Shown here piece after piece: positions 11,027 to 19,361 of a DNA stretch of 64,000 nt; position 1 is the first letter of the stretch, and each line of letters opens with the position of its first letter. The notes beneath the pieces were generated by a model. It did not search any database. It saw only the letters and a program-made list of their open reading frames with translations, and was not told where the DNA came from. Source of the stretch: Buttiauxella gaviniae ATCC 51604 (GTDB lineage: Bacteria; Pseudomonadota; Gammaproteobacteria; Enterobacterales; Enterobacteriaceae). The stretch lies in assembly GCF_001654835.1 (NCBI RefSeq), contig NZ_LXEP01000033.1, forward strand, positions 1 to 64,000, given 5' to 3'. A program made the position numbers and the translations under genes.

Positions 11027-12277
11027 ATGGAAAGCAAAGTAGTTGTTCCGGCGGAAGGTAAAAAGATCACCCTGCAAGATGGCAAACTGAATGTTCCTCA
11101 CAACCCAATCATTCCTTTCATTGAAGGTGATGGTATCGGTGTGGACGTGACGCCAGCTATGATTAAAGTGGTTGATGCCGCCGTGCAGAAGGCCTACAAA
11201 GGCGAGCGGAAAATTTCCTGGATGGAAATCTATACCGGCGAAAAATCTACCCAACTTTATGGCCAGGATGTCTGGCTGCCAGAAGAAACTCTGGACCTGA
11301 TTCGTGATTACCGCGTGGCGATTAAAGGGCCACTGACCACGCCAGTTGGTGGCGGCATTCGTTCCCTGAACGTTGCTCTGCGCCAGCAACTCGACCTGTA
11401 CGTATGCCTGCGTCCGGTGCGTTACTACCAGGGCACGCCAAGCCCGGTTAAACACCCAGAGCTGACCAACATGGTTATCTTCCGTGAGAACTCAGAAGAT
11501 ATTTATGCGGGCATCGAGTGGAAGGCTGACAGCGCAGAAGCTGAAAAAGTCATCAAATTCCTGCGTGATGAAATGGGCGTAACGAAAATTCGTTTCCCAG
11601 AACATTGCGGCATCGGCATCAAGCCTTGCTCTGAAGAAGGCACCAAACGCCTGGTTCGTGCAGCCATCGAATACGCAATCACCAACGACCGTGATTCCGT
11701 GACCCTGGTTCACAAAGGCAACATCATGAAATTCACCGAAGGTGCTTTCAAAGACTGGGGCTACCAACTGGCGCGTGAAGAATTCGGCGGCGAGCTGATC
11801 GATGGCGGTCCATGGGTGAAACTGAAAAACCCTAACACCGGCAAAGAGATTATCGTTAAAGACGTGATTGCTGATGCATTCCTGCAACAGATCCTGCTGC
11901 GTCCTGCTGAGTATGACGTAATTGCATGTATGAACCTGAACGGTGACTACATCTCCGACGCCCTGGCAGCTCAGGTTGGCGGTATCGGTATCGCACCAGG
12001 CGCTAACATCGGTGACGAATGCGCACTGTTCGAAGCCACCCACGGCACAGCACCAAAATATGCAGGCCAGGATAAAGTGAACCCAGGTTCCATCATCCTG
12101 TCCGCAGAGATGATGCTCCGTCATATGGAATGGTTCGAAGCGGCTGACTTAATTGTTAAAGGTATGGAAGGCGCGATTAACGCTAAAACCGTAACTTACG
12201 ATTTCGAACGCCTGATGGAAGGCGCTAAGCTGCTGAAATGTTCAGAGTTTGGCGACGCGATGATCGAACATATGTAA
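11027..12277 (+). CDS. icd: Isocitrate dehydrogenase (NADP+), with prophage-junction 3' end
   Basis: A full 416-residue enzyme of the citric acid cycle, oxidising isocitrate to 2-oxoglutarate. Ser113 in [11 protein letters not shown] is the residue phosphorylated by AceK in E. coli, and the family signature with [16 protein letters not shown] binds substrate and cofactor. The last 165 bases, from 12113, are duplicated at 39475 beyond the prophage. By analogy with e14, the end of this gene now comes from the phage attachment site and restores the complete protein. The reading frame is intact. Confidence 0.97.
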   Translation: MESKVVVPAEGKKITLQDGKLNVPHNPIIPFIEGDGIGVDVTPAMIKVVDAAVQKAYKGERKISWMEIYTGEKSTQLYGQDVWLPEETLDLIRDYRVAIKGPLTTPVGGGIRSLNVALRQQLDLYVCLRPVRYYQGTPSPVKHPELTNMVIFRENSEDIYAGIEWKADSAEAEKVIKFLRDEMGVTKIRFPEHCGIGIKPCSEEGTKRLVRAAIEYAITNDRDSVTLVHKGNIMKFTEGAFKDWGYQLAREEFGGELIDGGPWVKLKNPNTGKEIIVKDVIADAFLQQILLRPAEYDVIACMNLNGDYISDALAAQVGGIGIAPGANIGDECALFEATHGTAPKYAGQDKVNPGSIILSAEMMLRHMEWFEAADLIVKGMEGAINAKTVTYDFERLMEGAKLLKCSEFGDAMIEHM

Positions 12278-12328
12278 TTAGCGATACTGCTGATTTCAAA
12301 GCGGGAGCCTGGTGCTCCCGTTTTTTAT
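12113..12328. repeat. Left attachment-site duplication (attL), 3' end of icd
   Basis: These 216 bases recur at 39475-39690 with four substitutions: a third-position change in an Ala codon, another in the Ala before MIEHM, TAA versus TAG at the stop, and one base in the terminator loop. The repeat runs from within icd through its stop and terminator and ends exactly after the T-run. It marks the left boundary of the integrated prophage; the crossover core lies somewhere inside. Confidence 0.95.
12299..12327 (+). terminator. icd terminator
   Basis: CGGGAGC and GCTCCCG pair around a short loop and TTTTTT follows, 25 bases after the icd stop. The same hairpin is present in the right duplicate. 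Confidence 0.9.
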
Positions 12329-12344
12329 GCCATCCTAAAATCTC

Positions 12345-12380
12345 TTCCCCAAAACTTTCCCCAAAACTCTTCCCCAAAAC
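12345..12380. repeat. Three direct repeats, probable integrase arm-type sites
   Basis: TTCCCCAAAAC occurs at 12345, 12357 and 12370, spaced 12 and 13 bases apart, between the attL duplication and the 3' end of int. A fourth copy lies at 39347-39357, just inside the right duplication. Short repeats on both phage arms beside int are the usual arrangement of arm-type binding sites for lambda-family integrases. Confidence 0.75.
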
Positions 12381-12389
12381 CCCCGATTT

Positions 12390-13532
12390 TTAACCCGTTT
12401 TGACCTCAACTATTGCCCATTCTTTACCTCGGTCATCATTATATTTATCGGTCATTTTTCTTGTTCTGTGGCCAAGTAGTCGTTGTGTATCGATACCCTG
12501 GTCCCGGTATACCCTTTCCGCTAAAGATCGTTGTTCGTGGAAGGTTGGGGCAGTACCGTCTTCCCAGGTTAATCCGCATTTTTCCCTGGCCTTTTTAAAC
12601 GTCGTTGTTAGCGAACTGGCTGATACGCGATCCCCACGAGTTGCCATTGAAGTAGAGTGACGAAAATGCACCAGGTATTTACTGACAACCGCATCACGGC
12701 AAACAGCAATGACTTCTCGTAATGTCATATTTATCTTTTCACATTTGATGCTTAAAGGGATCGCTACACGGCTGCCAGTTTTTTCCTGTGTTACATGCAG
12801 CATGTCGTCCCAGATATCGCTAAATTTCATATTCGTGATATCGCCAATACGTTGACCAGTTACTAAAGCAAGTAGCATCCCACTAATTAAATAAGGAGGA
12901 TGGTTTTCTGCTTGTTTAAATATCGCCTGCCATTCTTCAAAGGAAAGACGCTGGCGTGTGACTCTATTTCTAGGTTGCCTGGTTGCCTGTGCCGGGTTAT
13001 ATCCTGGTGGCACATGCCCCGCGTGCTGAGCCTCTTTGAAAACATCTACCATTACCATCCGTACAATCTGGGCCATTCTGTTGTGACCTTCAGATTTCAC
13101 ATTATCCGTAATTTCAGCAATATCCAGTGCGGTAATGTTTTTTAGGTATTGCATTCCTGAATGCTCCCTGAAAAGCCTTACCGGTTTAATTTTTTGCTTA
13201 TATGAATTTGGTCGAAGTTCATTAAGACTCACTCTCTCTTCCTGAATTTTTAGATATTTATCCAGCCATTCAGTGACAGTGATACTTGTTCTATCCCCTT
13301 TAATTTTGGCAACACGCTCATTTATGCTCAGGATCTGCCGTGTTCTTTGTTCGGCAATGATGGTATTAGCTTCATTCGCTATTTGCTTTGCCTCTTCTTC
13401 ATCAGTACCTAGGCTATGAAACTTTCCTGATGTTGGATGTTTATACTGCCAGTAAATCCGACCAGTACGTTTGTCGAGTTTGCAGTACAAATTAGGGATA
13501 GTAACTTTATGAGTTCTCGGTCTAGCAGCCAT
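12390..13532 (-). CDS. Phage integrase, tyrosine recombinase
   Basis: The ATG at 13532 gives 380 residues. It has an N-terminal arm-binding domain (RTHKVTIPNLYCKLDKRTG), a core-binding domain about 80-180, and a catalytic domain with the full set of active residues: Arg228 in TGQRIGD, Lys251 in QEKTGSR, His332 and Arg335 in HEQR, His355 in LLGHR, and Tyr364 in TDKYND. It catalyses integration into and excision from icd. The start lies inside the xis reading frame (11-base overlap). The 3' end faces attL, as in lambda and e14 relatives. Confidence 0.95.
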   Translation of the reverse strand: MAARPRTHKVTIPNLYCKLDKRTGRIYWQYKHPTSGKFHSLGTDEEEAKQIANEANTIIAEQRTRQILSINERVAKIKGDRTSITVTEWLDKYLKIQEERVSLNELRPNSYKQKIKPVRLFREHSGMQYLKNITALDIAEITDNVKSEGHNRMAQIVRMVMVDVFKEAQHAGHVPPGYNPAQATRQPRNRVTRQRLSFEEWQAIFKQAENHPPYLISGMLLALVTGQRIGDITNMKFSDIWDDMLHVTQEKTGSRVAIPLSIKCEKINMTLREVIAVCRDAVVSKYLVHFRHSTSMATRGDRVSASSLTTTFKKAREKCGLTWEDGTAPTFHEQRSLAERVYRDQGIDTQRLLGHRTRKMTDKYNDDRGKEWAIVEVKTG

Positions 13533-13758
13533 CGGCAATAATCCGTAAAAGTCTTGGGTTGGCGTTAGCAGGAACCTGATGTGGTGCGGCTACACCCACA
13601 AACCGGGCTTCACGATCTACCATCCAGCAGTGACCAACTTTTATTGCTGGTGGAGCAATCATTTTCCCCTTGGCGAACTTCTTCAAAATTCGCTCACTGG
13701 GCGCCTGCTCGCCAAATTCTTCTTTAGCCCATTCGAGTAAAGGGATCATTCGTGCCAT
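13522..13758 (-). CDS. Excisionase-like protein (Xis)
   Basis: A 78-residue basic winged-helix protein directly upstream of int and overlapping its start. The pattern of an N-terminal MIPLLEWAKEEFG helix, RILKKFAKGKMI, then VGHCWMVDREARFV (wing followed by RFV) is that of the lambdoid excisionase family. The ATG at 13758 has GGAGG just upstream. It would direct excision together with Int. Whether it can act is doubtful because the regulatory region of the prophage appears deleted. Confidence 0.8.
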   Translation of the reverse strand: MARMIPLLEWAKEEFGEQAPSERILKKFAKGKMIAPPAIKVGHCWMVDREARFVGVAAPHQVPANANPRLLRIIADGC

Positions 13759-13943
13759 AAGTCCTCCGCAACACCCGGCTGCACCCGGGCTGAAATGATT
13801 AAATATCGGTACTGATGAGTAAAATATTATTAATTAGGGTCATATATGGTCTTTAGTTGTGAAATTTAATCGAAATAGCTCATGTATAAACCTTTACGGG
13901 CGTAATGGCTCACATATGAGCTTATTTTCGTGTGAATTGGTGG
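13759..13943. promoter_or_regulatory. AT-rich gap upstream of xis
   Basis: A 185-base AT-rich gap between two leftward genes. It contains repeated GCTCA motifs (GCTCATGTATA near 13879; GCTCACATATGAGC near 13907, palindromic apart from one pair), possible regulator or Xis-type sites. I see no clear terminator. A promoter for xis-int is expected here but not identified. Confidence 0.3.
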
Positions 13944-14426
13944 TTATGGTTCATTTGTGACACTTGGTGAAGTTGCAATCATGGCAGCCCAGCATAGCCT
14001 GGCTTTATGCGCAGCCTGCTCACATCCGCTCATCGCTTCATACTTCGCCCACTCATCCGAATCACTAAAGAAAGAATCAGGCTCAGATTCAAAACCTTCA
14101 ACTACCATATTCTCTGTTGGCTCAACTGGAACCAGTTTCCAGCCAGTAGGCACAAGCTGGAGTGGTGGGGCTGTAAACAATGGGCCCGGCGCTATATCAA
14201 AACGCCGCCAGCGAATATCACACTTTCTTTCTTCGCCCGGCTTGTTCCACGCAACAACATCAGCCACCGGCTCACTGCTCTCCTTCCGGTACGCCAGCAA
14301 CTCACGCGCCATTCCGTTTAGTTCTTCTTGTGTTGGTGGGTAGTTGTATAAATCGTCTTCTGCCGCCAACTTGGCCAGCCGCTCATCACTCAGCGTCTGC
14401 TCTAATCCCATGAGATTGGTGGTCAT
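13944..14426 (-). CDS. Phage early protein of unknown function
   Basis: A 160-residue acidic protein in the leftward early operon. The central part (EPVADVVAWNKPGEE, then PGPLFTAPP) is the recurrent modular segment found in many lambdoid b-region or Ea-type proteins. The C-terminal part (WKLVPVEPTENMVVEGFES, then HKARLCWAAMIATSP) also recurs in enterobacterial phage proteins. Its ATG overlaps the stop of the HNH gene upstream, so translation is coupled. The function is unknown; such genes are dispensable accessories. Confidence 0.7.
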   Translation of the reverse strand: MTTNLMGLEQTLSDERLAKLAAEDDLYNYPPTQEELNGMARELLAYRKESSEPVADVVAWNKPGEERKCDIRWRRFDIAPGPLFTAPPLQLVPTGWKLVPVEPTENMVVEGFESEPDSFFSDSDEWAKYEAMSGCEQAAHKARLCWAAMIATSPSVTNEP

Positions 14427-14839
14427 ATAACCTCCGATTGGTACTGTTCGAACCAGAAAATTACTGGCTTCACGATTACTTCCACTAAACCGAATCTCTC
14501 TGCGGTGCGGAAGTTAACGCTGTACAGCCTGGCGCGATCGGCTTGCGCCGCTATCTGCTCACGAAAAACTTCAACTGTCAGCGTGGCTTTAAAAAGATTG
14601 CATGGCGCGCACGCGGGAAACATGTTTTCCAGCACGTCATTCTCTGGCCGCCAATGATCCCCGCTATATATGATTTTTCGAGTACCGTTTGCCTGGCGTT
14701 CACCAAATTCCCATTTACGTAAAGCAGCCTCAACATGGTCTGCATGCCAGCCCTTTTCGGGCAACTGACAGCCGCAATACGCGCACCGGCCACCAAATTT
14801 CATTCGCAGCTCTGCGCGTTGTTTTTTGGTGATTGCCAT
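14423..14839 (-). CDS. HNH endonuclease family protein
   Basis: From the ATG at 14839, 138 residues. Two CxxC zinc knuckles (Cys19-Cys22 in CAYCGC; Cys77-Cys80 in FPACAPCN) flank the catalytic WHADHVE at 31-37 with His32 and His35, followed by Asn81: a complete beta-beta-alpha metal fold. It lies in the leftward early region, not next to the terminase, so it is not the packaging HNH. It might be a recombination, exclusion or homing nuclease. It follows the ParB-like gene with almost no gap. Confidence 0.8.
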   Translation of the reverse strand: MAITKKQRAELRMKFGGRCAYCGCQLPEKGWHADHVEAALRKWEFGERQANGTRKIIYSGDHWRPENDVLENMFPACAPCNLFKATLTVEVFREQIAAQADRARLYSVNFRTAERFGLVEVIVKPVIFWFEQYQSEVI

Positions 14840-14840
14840 G

Positions 14841-15233
14841 TCACTCACTCCCCAGAACCCAGCGATTATTAACGTGAACCTGAAATTTGCAGCCTGTATC
14901 CGGCATCACAAGTTCTTCAACTACATCACCTGTTTCAACCAGGTAGTAATGTGAATCGGTAATGTTGTTAATGAAAAATGCTTCACGCTCACGCTCGCTT
15001 AATGTTCCGATTATTTTCATGGCCTTTTTCCCAATAGGCCGATAATCCGGATTCACACCAGCCAGTTTCGCCGCGGCGTAATTGTGATGGCCGTCCATAA
15101 GGATCGTGTATTGCTTACCACGCAAAACTATTGGGTAAACGCATACGATGAACCGCTTAAAGCGTGATGCTTTATCTATAACCTTTGTCCGGTCAAGGTA
15201 GCGCTGGCTGCTGATTAGCTGTCCCTTAAGCAT
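14841..15233 (-). CDS. ParB-like domain protein
   Basis: From the ATG at 15233, 130 residues. Residues 44-60 (ILMDGHHNYAAAKLAGV) match the ParB/Srx-fold nucleotide-binding motif, normally xxDGHHRxxAxxxxG, with Asn in place of the usual Arg. No helix-turn-helix DNA-binding domain follows, so it is a stand-alone ParB-like domain, as in some phage and defence proteins. It is tightly followed by the HNH gene. Its function is unknown; nuclease or CTPase-type activity is possible but unproven. Confidence 0.65.
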   Translation of the reverse strand: MLKGQLISSQRYLDRTKVIDKASRFKRFIVCVYPIVLRGKQYTILMDGHHNYAAAKLAGVNPDYRPIGKKAMKIIGTLSEREREAFFINNITDSHYYLVETGDVVEELVMPDTGCKFQVHVNNRWVLGSE

Positions 15234-15234
15234 C

Positions 15235-16056
15235 TCACTCACTCCCTTCAACAGTTCCGACCGCCATCAACCAGTTGCGCATGGTTTGATACTCAGCGTT
15301 CCTGAAGCCCGATTTCACATAAATAAACGGTAATCGCAGGTTGTGGCCGTTGCATGCCAGGTAGTCTTTGCAGCCCTGCTCGGTGAAGCAGCAGGTAACG
15401 AAATCGTTGATTTCCTTCACAGCTATACGCCGCCATTTCTCTGGTGCTTCACGGCTGTTTTCATGAAGCAGTTCAAGACGCCTTCTTTGATGCGTAGTGG
15501 CTTCGTTACCATCTTCATCAATCCATACAATGCGGTCATAGTCGTAATCTTCGTCAGTAACGATTTCGCGCTTCTGAAATACGCAGAACATCGGATCGGA
15601 AGTGACGCGGTTGTCCTGGGTACGAAGGTTTTCAGCAATGCGAGCAAATTCATCAGGCAGCTTCACGCATAACGGCTTAACGCATAGTGCGGAAGGTTCA
15701 CGCATAGTGGAGGTGGCTTCCAGTTCTGCGATGCGATTAGCGCCATGCTCGACAGCCTCACGGCATTTCTCCTTCCACTCATCGCCCCGTAACTTCGCCT
15801 GCTCCAGCGCCGCTATCAGTGTCTGGATGTCAGCACCATCATCCAGCGGCCACGCCTTCAGAATTTCGTCACCAACGTATTCAAGCAACTGCTTTCCGGT
15901 TTCTTCACTCAACCATCTCCCGTCCATATCAAGGTCGGCCAGGCAGTGGTAAACATCGCCTTCGCCATCCCAGTTATCACGGTAGAGGATTGCGTATTTT
16001 CCAGGCTTCAGCTTCTCCACATCACTGTTAGTGGCTTCGTATGCTGGGTTAGTCAT
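15235..16056 (-). CDS. Ea22-like phage early protein
   Basis: From the ATG at 16056, 273 residues; codons further upstream overlap the next gene and do not look like protein. The N-terminal part (PAYEATNSDVEKLKPGKY) is followed by a helical stretch around 85-120 (IAALEQAK, RIAELEA) typical of ead/Ea22-like proteins. The C-terminal 130 residues (KEINDFVTCCFTEQG) form a separate module also found in other lambdoid early proteins. It is non-essential in relatives and of unknown function, and overlaps the following and preceding genes by a few bases. Confidence 0.7.
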   Translation of the reverse strand: MTNPAYEATNSDVEKLKPGKYAILYRDNWDGEGDVYHCLADLDMDGRWLSEETGKQLLEYVGDEILKAWPLDDGADIQTLIAALEQAKLRGDEWKEKCREAVEHGANRIAELEATSTMREPSALCVKPLCVKLPDEFARIAENLRTQDNRVTSDPMFCVFQKREIVTDEDYDYDRIVWIDEDGNEATTHQRRRLELLHENSREAPEKWRRIAVKEINDFVTCCFTEQGCKDYLACNGHNLRLPFIYVKSGFRNAEYQTMRNWLMAVGTVEGSE

Positions 16057-16732
16057 GATTGGACTCCTTGCGCAGTTGCGAGGCGAATGCTTTTGCAAGC
16101 TCATCAACATATCCATGCGTGAAATCCACCGGGCTGTGCGGGTAGTCAATATGTGCGATGAACATATCCACGCCCTGCGCCTGAATGTTTGCAATGGCGG
16201 CGTCGGTGGCTGGTGTTTGCAGCTCTGCGCCTTCAACAAGCTCTAGCTTGCAATCGGTCTCCCAGCTTTCGCAGACCCGATAGGTTCGATTTGGAAGCTT
16301 GGCTGCCACCTGGACAACTAACTCCTCGTTGTAATTAAGCTCGCACTCGCTGGCGATTTCCTCTGGGCTGTCATAGGGCAGTTCAGGATTATCAGCATCC
16401 CAGAACATCAGGTTCGACTTTAGCGATGCATTCTCCGTTGCCAAGTTAACTACCTGCTGGTTAAGCGTTGAGACCTGCTCGGAAATACTCAGCGTGTCGC
16501 TGGTGCCCATAACTTTCGTTATCTGGCTGATAGTGAGCTGGGCGCTGGATAGTTCCAACCGCGCTTCGTCACGTTCTTTAAGTGCCTGGGTAACAGCAGT
16601 TGTATTAGCACCAAGACGGGTAGTGAGTTCTTTCATCAGTTCTGAATAGATACCCACTTCTTTGATGCTGGCTGAATGCTGGCCAGCGAATTGAATCAGT
16701 TCGCTGGTGGACATATCGGTTAAACGTTGCAT
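16049..16732 (-). CDS. Phage early protein with coiled coil, unknown function
   Basis: The ATG at 16732 has GGAG upstream (227 residues). Residues 10-110 are helical with heptad character (KERDEARLELSSAQLTISQI, then VSTLNQQVVNLATENASLK), predicting a coiled coil. The middle is acidic, and the C-terminal segment (VDMFIAHIDYPHSPVDFTHGY, split here) recurs in other lambdoid early proteins. The stop overlaps the start of the next gene. I do not assign a function. Confidence 0.65.
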   Translation of the reverse strand: MQRLTDMSTSELIQFAGQHSASIKEVGIYSELMKELTTRLGANTTAVTQALKERDEARLELSSAQLTISQITKVMGTSDTLSISEQVSTLNQQVVNLATENASLKSNLMFWDADNPELPYDSPEEIASECELNYNEELVVQVAAKLPNRTYRVCESWETDCKLELVEGAELQTPATDAAIANIQAQGVDMFIAHIDYPHSPVDFTHGYVDELAKAFASQLRKESNHD

Positions 16733-16786
16733 TAAGATCTCCACTAAATAAGAGCGCCACTGCACTGGCGGTGAATTTTGGGTGTA

Positions 16787-16818
16787 GAAAGCCCAACCCA
16801 TTGAGCATGGGCTTTCGC
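16787..16818. terminator. Hairpin after rdgC remnant
   Basis: GAAAGCCCA and TGGGCTTTC pair around about twelve bases between the end of the rdgC remnant and the next leftward gene. No T-run follows, so it is at most a weak terminator or an mRNA-stabilising structure. Confidence 0.4.
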
Positions 16819-16828
16819 AATTAATTGT

Positions 16829-17629
16829 TTATCGCTGTGCTTCGCCGCCGAGGGCAGCAGTCAGGCTCGTAATAAGGTGCGAGAACTCGCCAGTAAACAG
16901 AATAAAGTCGGCATCGAATCGCTGAGCAATATCTTCACGGTCGATATCGTCGTTCTGGTCGAGCAAAGAATCAGAGAACTTCACTTTCTTGATCACCATG
17001 CAATCATCAAGGGTGAAAGTCACTCGTTCCTGCCAGTCTAAGGCCAGTCGGGTTACCACTTTGCCGGCTCCAATGTGTGTGGCCACTTCGTCGCTCACCA
17101 AATCCTGATTGGTTACACGCGCCACGCCGCCACCTTCCAGAACGGCTTTCAATTCCGCTTCATCACGCATGGTGAAACCAGCTGGCATATCACCACTGCG
17201 TACCCATTCAGTCATGGACAGTTCTATTGGTGATTCCATCGTTAACGGAACCACTGGTAGTGAACCAATAGTTTTGCGGAGCAGGGCAAGGGCATCTTCG
17301 GCGCGCTTAGAACTACCAGTATCAACAATGACCAGGCCCTTGCTGTTGTCGATCCAGATTTTTGTTGATGAATTACGGCTAAAGGCGCGGGGTAACAGAG
17401 AGTGAAGAACTTCATCACGCAGTGAGTCTTTCTCTGTTTTCTTGAGGCTGCGGCCCTGATCAGATTCAAGTTTAGAAATCTTCTCTGCCAGCTCATCTTT
17501 GATAACGGCGCTTGGGATTACTTTCTCTTCGCGGCGGATCACCAGGAAGATCTGCGCACCGGCAAGGTGGAAAAGCTGATCAGACAGTTTGCCTAATGGT
17601 GATATCGAAAGCCATCGCTTCTGGGGCAC
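16829..17629 (-). pseudogene. rdgC: 5'-truncated rdgC (recombination-associated exonuclease family)
   Basis: The frame matches RdgC from about residue 50 of the roughly 303-residue family to the C-terminus: [36 protein letters not shown], and the ending LGGEAQR shared with E. coli. The first 45-50 residues of the family are missing, and there is no family start; the only possible starts are internal GTG or TTG codons. Phage RdgC proteins sit in the recombination position of lambdoid early operons. Homology stops near 17,625, where the sequence becomes the end of an unrelated plus-strand gene. RdgC forms a DNA-encircling dimer ring, so loss of the N-terminal domain should inactivate it. Confidence 0.82.
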
Positions 17630-17780
17630 TGAGAAAGCACCTCAGACAAAGGTCGATATGGCAGCGTTCGGTATTGTGGCTAAATCATTTGGCGACCGAA
17701 TAGTTACCGGTCCGAAAATCCATACAGTCTTCAAGACTGATGGGATCGGCAAGGAGTACGCCTGGTGGAAACACAAATAA
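17626..17780 (+). pseudogene. 3' remnant of a rightward phage gene at the deletion junction
   Basis: A plus-strand frame with no credible start ends in TAA at 17780, with a C-terminus HTVFKTDGIGKEYAWWKHK. Upstream of about 17,625 the same bases are antisense to rdgC. Its stop overlaps the GTG start of the following glycosyltransferase-like gene by 16 bases, the compact spacing of intact phage operons. I therefore read it as the tail of a gene whose 5' part was lost. I do not recognise the family. Confidence 0.55.
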
Positions 17781-18382
17781 AGTTTGTTGTGGTTGGCCAT
17801 CACTCACGGCGTGAAATGGCTACCAGCCTTGCAGCTTTGCTTAATGCTCACCTTCTTATTGATGAGGCAGATCACGGCGCGAACTGGAATCATCGTCGCG
17901 CTTTAGTCTGGGCAGAAGAGCAGGATGTTCGCGTTGTAGTGCTGGAAGATGATGCGATCCCCGTCAGTGGCTTTGCTGAGTTGGCCAACGAATGGCTATC
18001 CAGATTCCCCGATACCCTTATCAGTTTTTATCTGGGGACCGGTCGCCCACCGCAGTATCAGCTCGAGATAGCTACCAAATTGGTGCTGTCTGACAAGAAC
18101 CGAACGGACTACATCACGATCCCTCGGCTGATACATGGCGTCTGCTACAGCGTGCCGCCACAGCATCTCCCTAAAGTACTAACCCGATGGAGCCATAGCA
18201 AAGCGGCTGACTATGCAGTCGGCGATGCTTACGGCGGCCCGGTTCTGTACCCGTGCTACTCCCTTGTTGATCATGCTGATGGCATGCTGGCGGAGAAACC
18301 TAAAGACAACATGCCACGCCTCGAAAGACGCAAGGCCTGGAGGTTAAATGGCAAAGCTAACAACGCTACAACCCAGACTTAA
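17765..18382 (+). CDS. Phage glycosyltransferase-like protein
   Basis: The GTG at 17765 has AAGGAG eight bases upstream (205 residues). The N-terminal half looks like a nucleotide-sugar fold: FVVVGHHSRREMA, then RALVWAEEQDVRVVVLEDDA with an EDD motif at 61-63 resembling the metal-binding acidic motif of family 25 transferases. Proteins of this type often precede the HNH and terminase genes in HK97-like prophages. Its substrate is unknown; DNA, capsid or LPS are possible. The 3' end overlaps the HNH gene by 35 bases. Confidence 0.62.
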   Translation: METQIKFVVVGHHSRREMATSLAALLNAHLLIDEADHGANWNHRRALVWAEEQDVRVVVLEDDAIPVSGFAELANEWLSRFPDTLISFYLGTGRPPQYQLEIATKLVLSDKNRTDYITIPRLIHGVCYSVPPQHLPKVLTRWSHSKAADYAVGDAYGGPVLYPCYSLVDHADGMLAEKPKDNMPRLERRKAWRLNGKANNATTQT

Positions 18383-18716
18383 AGTGATAGAAACCCGGCG
18401 CATTAAGCCAGCCTATAGCGAGCAACGCCGCATTAGTGGAAGTGCAAGGGTTGGGATGAAGCGCAGGATTTACAAGCGCGATGGTGGTCATTGCTGCATG
18501 TGCAAACGAGTAGTTGACCTGTATGACAGCCAACTTGATCACCGTGTGGCGCTGCAGTTCGGCGGTACCAACGATGAAAGAAATCTCTGGACGCTCTGCA
18601 CCGAGTGCCATGATGGGAAGTCAGCCAGGGAGGCTGCAACCGGCCAGCCTGACGAGGTGGCGCTACGATGCAAGGCGCCCGAACCCATCGGAAGTGATGG
18701 AGTCATCGCGATCTAA
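18348..18716 (+). CDS. HNH endonuclease of the packaging module
   Basis: A 122-residue protein with GGAGG before its ATG. The HNH fold is complete: Cys49/Cys52 region (HCCMCK), Asp64-His65 in QLDHRVALQ, Asn79 in ERNLWTL, and Cys84-Cys87-His88 in CTECHDGKSARE. In HK97-type phages this gene flanks the cos site and terminase genes, and the protein is required with the terminase for DNA cleavage and maturation. Its position 180 bases before TerS fits that role. Confidence 0.88.
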   Translation: MAKLTTLQPRLKVIETRRIKPAYSEQRRISGSARVGMKRRIYKRDGGHCCMCKRVVDLYDSQLDHRVALQFGGTNDERNLWTLCTECHDGKSAREAATGQPDEVALRCKAPEPIGSDGVIAI

Positions 18717-18896
18717 TTCAAATGAGAATCAATATCAAGTGCGCGTCGGTGATAGTTGCATTTGAAATCATTTTATCGTGAATGATAACAATTATCACCA
18801 ATGCCGGGGGGGTATCAACAAAAGTAAACCCCGATCGGGCTGGACACCGCGCCCCCTCTCACGCACAGAAAAAATCCCCTTTTGGAGGGTGTAAAC
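18717..18896. other. Probable cos region between HNH and TerS genes
   Basis: This 180-base gap lies where HK97-like phages carry cos. It contains the 7-1-7 inverted repeat TGATAACAATTATCA at 18783-18797, a G7 run (GCCGGGGGGGTATC, 18802-18815) that could hold the nicking site, and a C-rich stretch at 18849-18860. The inverted repeat also resembles a Fur box. No nick site can be proven from sequence alone. Confidence 0.4.
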
Positions 18897-19358
18897 ATGT
18901 TAACAGGGCAGAAGCGCAAGTTTGCTATCGCGCTGATGTCCGGATCAACTCAGGCCGCCGCCGCCGTAAAGGCTGGGTATTCTGAGAAATCCGCGCGTTC
19001 CAAGGGTTCGCAGCTGGCTAAAGACCCGGATGTCATTGCGTTTATGAACAAAAAGCGTGATTCGGAGTCCGCTGTTGAAGTGCCAGTGTATGAGCCAAAA
19101 ACACCACCTCCGGTTGTTAACAATCTGAGTGGTAAGTTCGAAGATCCCCTCGAGTTTTTAAAGTCGGTGATGAACGATCTCACTGAAGAAACAGATGTCA
19201 GAAAAGACGCTGCCAAAGCCATGCTGCCTTACATCCATCCTAAGAAAGGCGAGGGTGGTAAAAAAGATGCGCGAAATGCCGCTGCAAAAGTAGCAGCTGG
19301 CGCCAGCAAATTTGGAGCGATGGCACCGCCAAAGCTTGTCGTAAACAACAAGGGGTAA
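18897..19358 (+). CDS. Terminase small subunit
   Basis: The ATG at 18897 has GGAGGG about seven bases upstream and gives 153 residues; a TTG at 18882 is in frame but less likely. The N-terminal helix-turn-helix (LTGQKRKFAIALMSG, then AAAAVKAGYSEKSARSKGSQL) is the Terminase_2 DNA-recognition domain. A linker and a C-terminal oligomerisation or TerL-binding part follow (PLEFLKSVMNDLTEE, DVRKDAAKAMLPYIHPKK). It recognises the packaging site and recruits TerL. Confidence 0.9.
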   Translation: MLTGQKRKFAIALMSGSTQAAAAVKAGYSEKSARSKGSQLAKDPDVIAFMNKKRDSESAVEVPVYEPKTPPPVVNNLSGKFEDPLEFLKSVMNDLTEETDVRKDAAKAMLPYIHPKKGEGGKKDARNAAAKVAAGASKFGAMAPPKLVVNNKG

Positions 19359-19361
19359 TCC

